Below, one piece after another: positions 1-9,513 of a stretch of 60,991 bases of DNA. Made by a program: the position numbers and the translations under genes. The notes beneath the pieces were generated by a model. The model had not been told where the DNA came from and did not search any database. It saw only the letters and a program-made list of their open reading frames with translations. This stretch comes from Lachnospiraceae bacterium UBA3762 (GTDB lineage: Bacteria; Bacillota; Clostridia; Lachnospirales; Lachnospiraceae): positions 1 through 60,991 of the forward strand of contig DFGA01000031.1 of the NCBI GenBank assembly GCA_002371615.1, given 5' to 3'. Numbering within the stretch: position 1 is the first letter of the stretch; each line of letters opens with the position of its first letter.

Positions 1-70
1 TATCAACCATCTATGGAAAGAACCGATTGAGGGCTTACCCATGGTCCGAATCTATACCGGAGTACTGTAA
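1..70 (+). CDS. 3' end of an unidentified gene (truncated by window edge)
   Basis: Frame 2 on the plus strand is open from base 2 to a TAA at 68-70 and reads as a plausible protein tail ending IYTGVL. A plus-oriented intrinsic terminator follows about 70 bases later, which supports a real transcript arriving from the left. Only about 22 residues are visible, so no function can be given. Confidence 0.4.
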   Translation, partial: INHLWKEPIEGLPMVRIYTGVL

Positions 71-141
71 GTCTCCCAGTAAAGATTAACACGGTACAGA
101 CATTGTAACCAGTGTGCTCTGTATGAGACGCTTACGTTTAA

Positions 142-178
142 GAGCTGTCGCACTATGTAACGCGACAGCTCCGTTTTT
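142..178 (+). terminator. Intrinsic terminator for the upstream plus-strand gene
   Basis: A perfect 10-bp stem (142-151 with 162-171, GAGCTGTCGC with GCGACAGCTC) has a 10-nt loop and is followed by CG and six T on the plus strand. Read on the minus strand it lacks a good T-run, so it mainly serves the plus-strand gene; the pilus operon converges on it. Confidence 0.8.
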
Positions 179-209
179 TGTAATAATAGGAACTCGCAAA
201 TGCAATAAC

Positions 210-2957
210 TCAATCAAGCATGAAGAAATCACGTCTAACTATAGTTATAGTGTCATCCCACGATAATTCAGTGTCATTCGGAAGTTTTGCAGTCATCTCA
301 ACCTTTAGCTTAACATTTCGCTTTTCATAGAAATGAGTAAGTGCTACCACCTCTTTCGGTACCTCACCTATAAATGTGTATATAGGAGTATTATATGGTG
401 GATCAGTATTCTTCGAAGCATGACCATCATCTGTATCACTGTTCAATTTTAAAGTATACAAACCACTTGAACTTGTTACTTCCTCTTTCTTTTGCGACAC
501 ATCATAATTCAGTGGAAAATCAACCAGCGTACCAGCAGGTGTCTCCGTCTTAACTGATATTCTGACTATTGGACAAGTAGACCTTACCTTGATGCGAAGA
601 GGAATTGGGGGATACTCGGTTATTGCTCCGGTATCGGGATCCCTCTTTACCTCATACTGATTATAGTAAAGTGTTTTGTTATTCTGTCCAGGCATCGACT
701 TCTTATTAAAACCGTCACCATTAATAATATTCATAGAAATGTAATAATCAATAACATCCCTTTCATCAACATGTCGATCATCTTCTTCTTCACGTTTTAC
801 TTGTCTTTTATCAAGAACCTTCTTAATAAAGTTTTGATCAGCAGTTTTGAACAGATGGTTCTCCTGAACCAGACATTCGTTCTCATAAGTATAAACAGTA
901 CCAAAATCTTCACTGGTATTAGTTCCTAATGCCTTAATCTTCTCTGAATCACCCCTGAATGCATTATAATCATACCACATATGAAGATTGGCATAATATG
1001 AATCGTAATCATCACCACTTGTTCTCCTCGCATGAAGCCAATATGGCAAATCACCATCGCTATCCCAAGGCCATATTCTTAATTCTTCCTTATCCCATAG
1101 AATTCTTCTGTATGCATATTCACCATTAATACCACCATCATAATCAATCTTAAACCAATAGCCGTTCTTGGAAGAATACTTATCATCGATTACAAAATTA
1201 CCATTATCATCAATATATGCATAATCCGTGGTATTGGACATGGAGTCGTAGGCATAATCATGATAAAATGCAGTTATAGTATCATTGCCATCCTTTACAG
1301 TTCCTGTTTCATAACTGATACCAGCATCTATAAACATAAAATCGTTCTTTCTTATCAGGCGTTCCTTTGGGGCGCTTATACCTGATTCTCCAGCTGTTAT
1401 TGGCTTTAGATTACCTTTTTCATCAAAAGAGCCACCCACTACTGCATCTGACTCATTTAAGACAAGCGGATGTCCAACATGGTTCGGTGTACTATAGTGC
1501 ATATAATAATAAGCGGGACTAGTTTTATCCTCTGTGGTTCTTAGCGACATGGCTCGATAATCCGGATAAAGCTTGGCATCACTACTTGTCATGTGCTCAT
1601 CATGTTGTCTCCTTAACTCCGCATAAGTATAGTTATTATCACCGACTTTACTCGTATAATCGCCCGGATTACTGGTATATCTCTTCATAAAATCCGTAAA
1701 GAACTCACGCCCGGAGCCATACTCACCATTTACCCCTATTTTAACATAAAATAGCATGGCTATAAGCTTATGAATATTGCTTTCTATGCTTTTTGTTGTT
1801 CGATATGCCGGCATCTTCTCCACAACAATTGCCGCATCCTTCCTGATAACTATCCGCTCATATATCTTAATCACTTTCTCAAAATCATCAAAATCATTTG
1901 TAGCAAACCTTTCCCCCGATCCATAATTACTGGCTTTTCCATTAACCAAATTATTAAGTGGGCGGGAATGCTGATAATATACCTCATCACCGGCGTCTCT
2001 TAAAAATATGAGATCTGCCCTTTCAATATCATCCAATGATACACTGGACGGAGTTTTTGTCGTAACCTCGCAAATGTGGTTCCTTCTCCACGTATCCGCA
2101 TCGCTGACCCCTAGGTATTCTCTTATAAATTTCTCATAATTAACACATTTATTTCTTCTGTGCCTTGTAACCGGAATGGGCGTCCCTATTTGAACAGATG
2201 CCGAAGGTGATTCATCATAAACGAAGATGTAGTCATAACTCCTACTTGAACTATAGTCATAGAATCTAGAATACATTACAATATCTGTTTTATTTCCGTT
2301 ATCCCAATATGTTGTTTCTTCTCCCTTGGCAAATACTCCATTGTTCTTTCCGACATACTTGTAATACCCATCGTAGTATCCGCCTATAAAATCATATGGC
2401 TTAATTCCCCCCCCGTTATACAATTGCTCCTTTAACTGCTTGAAATCATTATTTATCCCGTTAACACCCATGGATTCGTTGTCTTTTCCCGGGGTTTTGT
2501 TAGCAAGTGCATCCATATACGCTTCTTTCATCTGCGCCGGGGTCACAATATAGTCGCCGCCACTTGTTATTCCCTTAGCGTTTTCAAAGGGCATACAGCC
2601 ACTAATCATGTACCCGATAACTCCCTTACTCTCGCTTGGGAGTATTTCCAGTATATTAAAAATACTCTTACCTGTGTTTGATACAATTAAGTTTCCATTA
2701 GGGTTCTCAGAATCAGAATTATCCCCTTTATATTCGCCATCCGCAAGATATCTTTCCATCTCATGATTTTCATTAATCACATAAAGAGAATCTGATTTAT
2801 TGCTATCATATCTATTCACATTCCTATAAGGTAAATTATCGGAAGTAACGGATAAATATAATGACGCGTCGGCAAATAGCATGCACCCTATCAGCAGTGC
2901 CGCCGTTATACGCATTCCTTTATTGTATTTTCTATAAAAACGAGAGATTCTATCCAT
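210..2957 (-). CDS. Large exported pilus-operon protein, DUF5057-like
   Basis: This protein of about 915 residues ends the pilin operon. The ATG at 2957 is chosen because GAGGTG lies 6 bases upstream; a GTG three codons earlier lacks that spacing. Residues about 10-35 form a basic-then-hydrophobic signal or anchor, followed by an extracellular part rich in Tyr, Asp and Ser. The stretch ILEILPSES...IGYMISGC resembles the start of DUF5057 proteins of Lachnospiraceae; that is from memory, not a search. There is no prepilin motif. Last position after the minor pilins and its great size suggest a surface or tip-associated partner of the pilus, but function is unknown. It is moderately AT-rich, like the adjacent pilins. 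Confidence 0.75.
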   Translation of the reverse strand: MDRISRFYRKYNKGMRITAALLIGCMLFADASLYLSVTSDNLPYRNVNRYDSNKSDSLYVINENHEMERYLADGEYKGDNSDSENPNGNLIVSNTGKSIFNILEILPSESKGVIGYMISGCMPFENAKGITSGGDYIVTPAQMKEAYMDALANKTPGKDNESMGVNGINNDFKQLKEQLYNGGGIKPYDFIGGYYDGYYKYVGKNNGVFAKGEETTYWDNGNKTDIVMYSRFYDYSSSRSYDYIFVYDESPSASVQIGTPIPVTRHRRNKCVNYEKFIREYLGVSDADTWRRNHICEVTTKTPSSVSLDDIERADLIFLRDAGDEVYYQHSRPLNNLVNGKASNYGSGERFATNDFDDFEKVIKIYERIVIRKDAAIVVEKMPAYRTTKSIESNIHKLIAMLFYVKIGVNGEYGSGREFFTDFMKRYTSNPGDYTSKVGDNNYTYAELRRQHDEHMTSSDAKLYPDYRAMSLRTTEDKTSPAYYYMHYSTPNHVGHPLVLNESDAVVGGSFDEKGNLKPITAGESGISAPKERLIRKNDFMFIDAGISYETGTVKDGNDTITAFYHDYAYDSMSNTTDYAYIDDNGNFVIDDKYSSKNGYWFKIDYDGGINGEYAYRRILWDKEELRIWPWDSDGDLPYWLHARRTSGDDYDSYYANLHMWYDYNAFRGDSEKIKALGTNTSEDFGTVYTYENECLVQENHLFKTADQNFIKKVLDKRQVKREEEDDRHVDERDVIDYYISMNIINGDGFNKKSMPGQNNKTLYYNQYEVKRDPDTGAITEYPPIPLRIKVRSTCPIVRISVKTETPAGTLVDFPLNYDVSQKKEEVTSSSGLYTLKLNSDTDDGHASKNTDPPYNTPIYTFIGEVPKEVVALTHFYEKRNVKLKVEMTAKLPNDTELSWDDTITIVRRDFFMLD

Positions 2958-3025
2958 ATGATTCACCTCTTATGCGCTCTTTGCAAAAAAACCATCCTAA
3001 GAATTATAGGTTGTATCCCTATTAC

Positions 3026-3763
3026 CTAATCATCCTTCTTCTTAATATTGTAAGGAACTCCATCGATATAAATCGAATCCGTAACCTTATTCCTCAAATA
3101 CGTTATATCATCCACATGCTTACTGTATTTCTTCGTTCCCCATCCATTTCTCTCAAACAGAAGTTCAACCTTTACCTCAATAGGATTAGTATAAGTCTTT
3201 TCCGTCGCATCAAAACTATGTGCATCAGGGTCCGGCTGAATTATAAACTGTGTTGCATTTTCACCCAAAAGATAAGGATTCGGATTGGTTGCAAATGCGC
3301 CGGAAACAGTACTATATTCAGCATTGGCCAAAGCACTGATTGTACTTGTAACATCTTTATCTTTAATTCTGTTCATATAAATCTTAAACTTATTATCCGA
3401 ATCAGCAGGTGATGATACAAATATCACGCCGGTAAACTTTTTAGTCGACGATCCGGTCACCTTGCCAAACATCGCAAATTTTGTATAGGGCTTGCCGGTG
3501 TCTGTCAGCGCAACTCCCGTATTTTGCTCAACCACCATCGTAGACGCACCCATAATCTCATCCATCATCATATTCAGGTTCGTCTGGAGTTCATATTGCA
3601 TTGAAGTGTTAACACTTTCATTACGATACATTCTAATCGAAAACGTTAACAAAGCCGCAATGGAAGCCGATACGATTACGCCGATTGAAATGGCAACAAT
3701 CAGTTCCACAAGTGATAATCCCCTATCATTCAGTTTATAGCTCAATTCATTTTTACTGTTCAC
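3026..3763 (-). CDS. Minor type IV prepilin (PulJ/PilW-like)
   Basis: A 245-residue protein with a class III prepilin leader: a charged N-terminus, then G|LSLVELIVAISIGV with Glu at mature position 5, a hydrophobic helix of about 20 residues, and a C-terminal globular region. The long alpha1 helix ending RMYRNESVN and the central position fit PulJ/PilW-type minor pilins, but the head is too divergent to be sure. The start is a GTG at 3763, three bases after the stop of the upstream pilin gene, so coupling is likely. PilD (12181-11360) should process it. It probably belongs to the tip or priming complex. Confidence 0.85.
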   Translation of the reverse strand: MNSKNELSYKLNDRGLSLVELIVAISIGVIVSASIAALLTFSIRMYRNESVNTSMQYELQTNLNMMMDEIMGASTMVVEQNTGVALTDTGKPYTKFAMFGKVTGSSTKKFTGVIFVSSPADSDNKFKIYMNRIKDKDVTSTISALANAEYSTVSGAFATNPNPYLLGENATQFIIQPDPDAHSFDATEKTYTNPIEVKVELLFERNGWGTKKYSKHVDDITYLRNKVTDSIYIDGVPYNIKKKDD

Positions 3764-3766
3764 TTC

Positions 3767-4333
3767 TTACTTCTCTGTATAATGTCTGCCTGTAGCAGAA
3801 GCCAATACAACATCTCTAATCTTTGATGAATTCTTAGTAGATGTTACCTTAATCGTATAGACACCTTTTATATCAGAATCGGAGCCGTTAACTTTCTTTA
3901 CATTTCCCTTTGCTTTATCAAACTCAAATGTAATCTTTCCGGATACCGGTGAGATCGCTGTACCGTCCCCATCAACAACAATCGACACGCTCTTATCAAG
4001 CAGAACCTTCTTGTATTCGACAGGTGTCGCACCACCTATGCTCTGCATAATTGTAACGTAACTTCCTTTTGGATCAGAAGAATCAATATTAAGCTCATAA
4101 GTAAACACTCCTTCTCGTGACATAGCAAGAGTTCTTGCTTCCGTAAGCTCATCATCAATTCTTACCGCAACATAATTGGCATCTCTTGTAAACATCATCC
4201 CGATACCGAGTGACATTACACCAACCATAACTGCCATTATTGCTATGACAACAATCAGTTCGACAAGCGAATATCCTGTATTTCCTATTCTATTTTTCAC
4301 CTTTTTGCCAGTTCTCATAGTGCACAAAATCAT
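3767..4333 (-). CDS. Minor type IV prepilin (GspH/FimT-like)
   Basis: A small prepilin of up to 188 residues: leader ending NTG|YSLVELIVVIAIMAV with Glu5, then a head of about 140 residues resembling short GspH/FimT-type pilins. The start is uncertain: ATG at 4333, ATG at 4318 and a GTG further in all lack a clear Shine-Dalgarno site. Each ATG lies inside the 3' end of the upstream pilin gene (stop at 4290), so translation probably depends on re-initiation. Downstream, three bases separate it from the next pilin gene. Together these four non-major pilins likely form the pilus initiation complex. Confidence 0.85.
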   Translation of the reverse strand: MILCTMRTGKKVKNRIGNTGYSLVELIVVIAIMAVMVGVMSLGIGMMFTRDANYVAVRIDDELTEARTLAMSREGVFTYELNIDSSDPKGSYVTIMQSIGGATPVEYKKVLLDKSVSIVVDGDGTAISPVSGKITFEFDKAKGNVKKVNGSDSDIKGVYTIKVTSTKNSSKIRDVVLASATGRHYTEK

Positions 4334-6983
4334 TATAGTCAGCTTCTATTCTGTCTCTTTTTATCTTTGATCCGGCATCGACCTGATAGATCAGCTCAGG
4401 GTTTCCTGACTCATTATCTTTTGATAAATAGTTTATAAGATAATAATTCTTATAGGCATCTGACACTCCGGCATCCTTGTTCTTGACAATGTTCATTTCT
4501 TTCTCGATCCTTGACTGGATCAGACCCTTGTTGTAATTGATCTTGTTATTGCCTTTTAGCGTTATCGTTCCTGTAGCCATTAATAGTCCGTCTACCTTCA
4601 TGTTGGTCGGAACTGTTATATTACCGTCAACTATTGCAACACCTTTGAAGGTTCCCGAAGTAAGCGCGGCGGCAGGAACACTTCCCAGATCCAAGTCAGT
4701 ATTCTGCGCGATGCAGACTCCGAACGCTCCGGGTTTTAATCCTTCATCAGTTGCAGCGTCAATACTATTGGTTATGGCCATTGTCCCTATATTGTCAAGT
4801 TTCACAAAATGGATGATCGGTGCCGGAGAATCAACCACCCACTCACTCATCTTGGGAGTTCCCAGATCCGATGCCTCTAATAGCTTATCTTCTTTTCCGT
4901 CAAGTTCCGTACATAAGAAAATATATCTGTTGTAAAGATTCTGTGTATAACCTGAATATCTGAGCATTCCATCGGTATTATTAAGGACATTACTCTGTAT
5001 CTTATCTGAGGCATCTCTTTCATAATTAACAACAGCATTCTTAGCGTAGTAGTGTGCATCTGCCGGTGCCGTAAGATTACCTACAACACACTGAGACAGA
5101 TCAAAGTATTCATACCCCATGGACAAGTTGATACGTTCATTCAGCCTGTATGCACTTGGATGCTGCTCTATCAAGGATTCCTTATACTCAATAAACTGGG
5201 ATTCACTTCTTCCTGTTGCATCCGGATCTCCATGAGTATGTCTGTATTCGTACTCATTTCTAGCCGTCATAATTTTCAGGAAAAACATTGCCTTTGAAGA
5301 GATTGATCCACCTGTACCAAGGGATTCCGTTGATCTAGTATATTTAACAATTTTATAAGTACCATCAGTAGTATTTTTGTTTACGATATACTTTTCATCT
5401 ACAGTATCGTTCCCCAGAGTCGATGAATCCGAAGGTTTCCAATTTACGGAATCATTAAATACAAGGTAATCATAATAAACATCCCCTCCGGATGTAGATA
5501 CTTTGTATTTCTCATGTATTTTCGATGCATCTAGATAATCGTACCCGAACCACTTTTGAAGATCTGCCGTAGGAATCAGCGTAAATACACCGGAGCCTCC
5601 CTGAACCGGGTTCGGGCCGTCGAGAAAATCAGGTGGTACAAGATATAACTGCTGATTGGTCTTTAAGGCAACACTTTCTGCTGTAGGAACAACCTGTGTT
5701 GCCGTTCCGGCAGCGTTCGTTTCAGTATCACTTGTGAAGTCAACGTATGCTTTTCCCATCAATACGAAGTTATTAATATTCCTCATATCAAGGTATGCCT
5801 TAGAACCGTTAATTATGATAGCGGAATTGACGGCATCATCTCTTCCGCTCTTTTTCCCCAGGACATCCGTAATTCCGCTTCCGCCGTCATTATATCCATA
5901 ATAATTTCCCTTTATAACAACACTTGAATTGTTTGCATTAAGCGTCATATCATTAAGTGCAAAAATGTTCGCGTTGATATCAATAGTTGGCTCCAGTGGA
6001 GACGGTGTCGGTGTCGGAATCGGAGTAATGTTTGCATCAGATATTGTTCTAATTGATGTAAACCATAGGTTTGCCAGGTTTACATCTGCTCCTGCCGCGG
6101 GAGAATTGACTTTTATCTGCGGATTGGTTCCCGCAAGATTAATATCGCCTTTCGATATAATATAGTTTCCGTCAAATATAGCCTTACCATTTTTAATATT
6201 AATTCCACCATAAACGGGCGTTCTGGAAAACTCATCAATACGCTCATCATAATCAGCATCTTGTGAAATAGCTGTGGAATGAACTCCGGCATAAACATTT
6301 CCTGTTATCTCACTGTTGCCTTCTATGTAGAGACCTTTATTCGCTATCAAGCCATAATCCGAAACATCGGCGTTAGTTCCCAGAAAATCAACAGTCGGAA
6401 TGGTAATAACAATATCAGTTGAAATAACCGACCTGTATCCAGACGCATCCGTAACTGATACCTGAACATCCTTCAATACAAATCTGTATGCATCTTCCTC
6501 GCCAAGTGCACTTTCCCCGTTTTTTTTCTGATACTCCTTGGCACCGATCTTATCAACATGACCCTTTGAAGATGTAAGCACATATTGTTGAAGAGTTGCT
6601 TCATCAAGACCGATTAAAGTATCATGAACCTTTTTCATAAATTTCTTGCGAAAGTCTTTCTCTGCAGTCTCAGCCATATTGAAATCATCAAGTCCCTCTA
6701 CCGTCCCGACTTTCTTGAATGCCGCCTCATATTCGTCACCGGCAATAACAGCAAGTTCCTGCCCCAATCCGGTATAAATGTCATTTAATGAACGCTCCGC
6801 ATAATAAAAGTCATCCTTTGTACGTCTGTCAATGCCTTTCATTCTCACATTCACGACAGTAGTACCAAGAATAATGGTTACAAGTATAGTGACAAACGCT
6901 ATTGCCACTATTACGGTAATCAAAGTGGAGCCGTTATTATCATGTATTAAATTATGATTTTTCCTTCCGCGAAATAATCTCAT
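4290..6983 (-). CDS. Giant atypical pilin lacking Glu5 (PilX/GspK-like)
   Basis: An 897-residue protein with a pilin-like N-terminus, NNG|STLITVIVAIAFVTILV. Mature position 5 is Thr instead of Glu. GspK, the tip-capping pseudopilin of type II secretion, also lacks Glu5, and PilX-type proteins share the DxxxYYAERSLN-style segment seen at about residues 40-50. The body contains a Pro/Thr linker (PTPTPTPSPLEP, near residue 325) and runs such as GLYIEGNSEITGNVY that suggest a beta-helix. The ATG at 6983 follows AGAGAGAT, a modest ribosome site. It overlaps the next pilin by about 44 bases. Role by inference: tip subunit carrying a large extracellular domain. Confidence 0.8.
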   Translation of the reverse strand: MRLFRGRKNHNLIHDNNGSTLITVIVAIAFVTILVTIILGTTVVNVRMKGIDRRTKDDFYYAERSLNDIYTGLGQELAVIAGDEYEAAFKKVGTVEGLDDFNMAETAEKDFRKKFMKKVHDTLIGLDEATLQQYVLTSSKGHVDKIGAKEYQKKNGESALGEEDAYRFVLKDVQVSVTDASGYRSVISTDIVITIPTVDFLGTNADVSDYGLIANKGLYIEGNSEITGNVYAGVHSTAISQDADYDERIDEFSRTPVYGGINIKNGKAIFDGNYIISKGDINLAGTNPQIKVNSPAAGADVNLANLWFTSIRTISDANITPIPTPTPSPLEPTIDINANIFALNDMTLNANNSSVVIKGNYYGYNDGGSGITDVLGKKSGRDDAVNSAIIINGSKAYLDMRNINNFVLMGKAYVDFTSDTETNAAGTATQVVPTAESVALKTNQQLYLVPPDFLDGPNPVQGGSGVFTLIPTADLQKWFGYDYLDASKIHEKYKVSTSGGDVYYDYLVFNDSVNWKPSDSSTLGNDTVDEKYIVNKNTTDGTYKIVKYTRSTESLGTGGSISSKAMFFLKIMTARNEYEYRHTHGDPDATGRSESQFIEYKESLIEQHPSAYRLNERINLSMGYEYFDLSQCVVGNLTAPADAHYYAKNAVVNYERDASDKIQSNVLNNTDGMLRYSGYTQNLYNRYIFLCTELDGKEDKLLEASDLGTPKMSEWVVDSPAPIIHFVKLDNIGTMAITNSIDAATDEGLKPGAFGVCIAQNTDLDLGSVPAAALTSGTFKGVAIVDGNITVPTNMKVDGLLMATGTITLKGNNKINYNKGLIQSRIEKEMNIVKNKDAGVSDAYKNYYLINYLSKDNESGNPELIYQVDAGSKIKRDRIEADYNDFVHYENWQKGEK

Positions 6984-7029
6984 AATTACATCTCTCTTCG
7001 CATCTTAATGCAAAAATCATTACCACCTG

Positions 7030-8232
7030 TCACGAACCCGGTGTGGGAGTTGGCGTAGGTGTAGGTGTGTCACTTGCCGAAACCGTCGAGTTAAGAGTCG
7101 AGTAAACCTCGCTACCTTTAGATAGTTCAACCGTTATTTCATACACTCTTGTTCTTGCATCTTCCGTATAAATATGTCCATCATTACTTACGTTATCCCT
7201 GTCAAGGTTGGTAACAAATCTGACATCTCCGAAATCTTTCTTTCCGTTATCATCAAGTATTCCGCTCATAGTGGCATATGTAAAAGAATTGCCATTAATT
7301 ACGATCTTCGGTCCTGTAGTATCATTTTTGTCCTGTCTGATAAAGTATATCCTGTGAGAATCCTTATCCTCCGGAGCGAGCGTATTCTTATACAAGGAAC
7401 CATCCGTAATATTTATGGTCTCGACAAGACCCGCAGGAATGATAGTTGTATCAGAATTTCTCTTGTAAAAGATATAGATATTGCTATCGAGGGGCTTATA
7501 ATCCGTCGACGAACCATCCTTCAGAACCGGAACAAACGAACCAGTATACAATTCCCTGACATATTTGTTGGGCTTCGGGTTGCCTTCAGGGTCCACTGCA
7601 TCATCCATATAAGTCACAGTAGCTTTCACTGTAACTCCCGTTGGATAAGCAACATCTTTCTTAACAATATCTATTGTTTTGGAAGTTATGGTCGCTGTTT
7701 CCGTTGGATACTTTGCACGCTTCTGGTTAAAATAATTCTTAGCTTCGGTATCATACTTATTAAGTTCTTTTTCAGAAGACAGAACTGCCTGCGACAGCGT
7801 GTCAATTTCATCGATCCTCGGAAGCAGTAACGTATTGGCAGATTTAACATTATCGGCCTTATTTGCGACAGGTGTTGTATTTCCCGAATATGATGCCTTA
7901 TCGATCGTAACCTTTACATCAAATTTTTCACCCTGAGTTGCCGTAACTCCTGACCGAGTCAGAACATAATTGCTGGTGTTATCGGTAAATGTCCAATCCG
8001 TATCCGCCCTTAGAGTATCGATAGGAGTGCTCTTCATCTCCTCCATTATGGATTCCCCCAGGCTGGTCGCATTCTGGATAGACTGTGCCTTAGCATTTGT
8101 CTTGGCAGCCATGCCCATGGATTTCATAAGCGGAACAGCCGCGATTGCTAATATACTCACGACAATGATAAGCTCAACCAGTGAGAATCCTTTATTGTTA
8201 TTCAGTTTTCTCGTAACCTGTGCTCTTACCAT
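7030..8232 (-). CDS. Minor type IV prepilin (PilV/GspI-like)
   Basis: A 400-residue prepilin: NKG|FSLVELIIVVSILAIAAVPLMKSM with Glu5, followed by SIQNATSLGESIMEEM, a pattern common to PilV/GspI-type pilins. The head is large and ends in a (TP)5 repeat with GS, a flexible Pro-rich tail. It starts 9 bases after the pilO stop. The Pro-Thr tail echoes the linker in the neighbouring 897-residue pilin. Likely a component of the pilus tip or priming complex. Confidence 0.85.
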   Translation of the reverse strand: MVRAQVTRKLNNNKGFSLVELIIVVSILAIAAVPLMKSMGMAAKTNAKAQSIQNATSLGESIMEEMKSTPIDTLRADTDWTFTDNTSNYVLTRSGVTATQGEKFDVKVTIDKASYSGNTTPVANKADNVKSANTLLLPRIDEIDTLSQAVLSSEKELNKYDTEAKNYFNQKRAKYPTETATITSKTIDIVKKDVAYPTGVTVKATVTYMDDAVDPEGNPKPNKYVRELYTGSFVPVLKDGSSTDYKPLDSNIYIFYKRNSDTTIIPAGLVETINITDGSLYKNTLAPEDKDSHRIYFIRQDKNDTTGPKIVINGNSFTYATMSGILDDNGKKDFGDVRFVTNLDRDNVSNDGHIYTEDARTRVYEITVELSKGSEVYSTLNSTVSASDTPTPTPTPTPGS

Positions 8233-8241
8233 AAGTATCTC

Positions 8242-9513
8242 TTACTGTCCACCGTTTACTGTCACATTTCCGGATCTTTCAACAACACTTACTCTCGGGT
8301 TCTCGGAATCGTCACCCTCTATATTGACTATGACCGGAATATCCGATTCATTTGAAACACGCAGGCTTACAGCACTTTCATCATCGCCGCCCATTCTTGA
8401 CGTTGACACAACACGGATGTAAACCTTCCCATCAGACGCCTTCTCAATAGTATCCGTATACTCGGATTCTCCCACCTTATAGGTAACTGAATAGCTGCCG
8501 CCCGAACCGGATACTCTGAATGAAACATCTTCTTTTTTATTCGACGCACTTGTGATATATGTCGATTCAGTAGTATCATCTGCACGACCTATGGTCTTGC
8601 CGTTTGTATTGTCGGTAACCGCATTGACCTTGACGAAGTAATCTGTTCCAAGTTCATCAAGTGCCTCTTCGGGCAGATCGCCAAGCAGCATGTTTACAAA
8701 ATCGGAGTAAACTTCTGCGATCAAATCCAAAATCGTGCCGCCGTAATTTGCGTTCAAGAATATATTTTCTGTTCCAAGATTATCAACATCGGTAATAACA
8801 TCGGGAAGTTCTCTCTCCGGTGAAAGTATTGCATACTGCGACAGAACCATGCTTCCTGTTACCATGCCCGACTGGGCATTGTACGAAATATCTATATCCT
8901 TAATAACCATACGATCTTCGTAATCACGAATGTATGCAAGGAGATTCTTGAATCCGTTATACTGGGTTTCAAAATTAAGTCCAAGTTCGGTGTTTCTGTA
9001 CATCAGGTCACCGATTCCGGTGCCTCCTCCCGATTCTCCTGCCTCGGAAGCGGCTTCTCCTTCGCCTCTTCCACCATCGCCGCCCTCACTTTCACCTTCG
9101 GCAGCGGCTACATTCTCTTCAAGCTGTTGTTGTTCAACATCCGATGCACTTTCCGTTTCCTCACCGTTTATCATGCTTCGGGTCTCTTCTGCGAACTTCA
9201 TCTGGTTAAACCAGATCGGTACGTCTGCTTCGGCGTGTGATGCAAACATGATTGATTTTTCATCTGAATTGTCTTCCGGAAACTCTTCGATTATCGCATT
9301 TATCTTATCAGTTGCATCGATTATCCCCTGTTCATACATCTCCTTGTTTTCGAAGGCCTTGCGCTTCTCATTAAGTTCCTGTGTAAGCTGAGTCTTCTCA
9401 GCAGTTTGCTGGTCTATCTTATCAAGGAAGGGCTTTCCTACGAGAAAATATGCTGCAGCTACTATGATAAGCGCTCCGAGGTATACAAGTAATTTCTTAT
9501 CTCTATCCGACAT
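8242..9513 (-). CDS. pilO: Type IV pilus inner-membrane assembly protein PilO
   Basis: A 423-residue bitopic protein: short cytoplasmic N-terminus (SDRDKKLL), one membrane helix at about residues 8-25, then a coiled coil (DKIDQQTAEKTQLTQELNEKRKAFENKE). A PilO-like periplasm-side region is interrupted by a low-complexity Gly/Glu/Ser insertion near residues 135-170. The C-terminal half has an additional beta-rich domain not usual for short PilO, which is about 200 residues. Its ATG overlaps the stop of the pilM-pilN gene (TAATG), with GGAGGTG inside that gene's 3' end, so expression is coupled. It should dimerise with the PilN moiety and link the motor to the pilus. Confidence 0.8.
   Translation of the reverse strand: MSDRDKKLLVYLGALIIVAAAYFLVGKPFLDKIDQQTAEKTQLTQELNEKRKAFENKEMYEQGIIDATDKINAIIEEFPEDNSDEKSIMFASHAEADVPIWFNQMKFAEETRSMINGEETESASDVEQQQLEENVAAAEGESEGGDGGRGEGEAASEAGESGGGTGIGDLMYRNTELGLNFETQYNGFKNLLAYIRDYEDRMVIKDIDISYNAQSGMVTGSMVLSQYAILSPERELPDVITDVDNLGTENIFLNANYGGTILDLIAEVYSDFVNMLLGDLPEEALDELGTDYFVKVNAVTDNTNGKTIGRADDTTESTYITSASNKKEDVSFRVSGSGGSYSVTYKVGESEYTDTIEKASDGKVYIRVVSTSRMGGDDESAVSLRVSNESDIPVIVNIEGDDSENPRVSVVERSGNVTVNGGQ

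Noticed and set aside
4537..6165. Plus-strand open frames opposite the large pilin gene
   Set aside because: They are antisense to a clear pilin gene, have no ribosome sites and no protein-like features.
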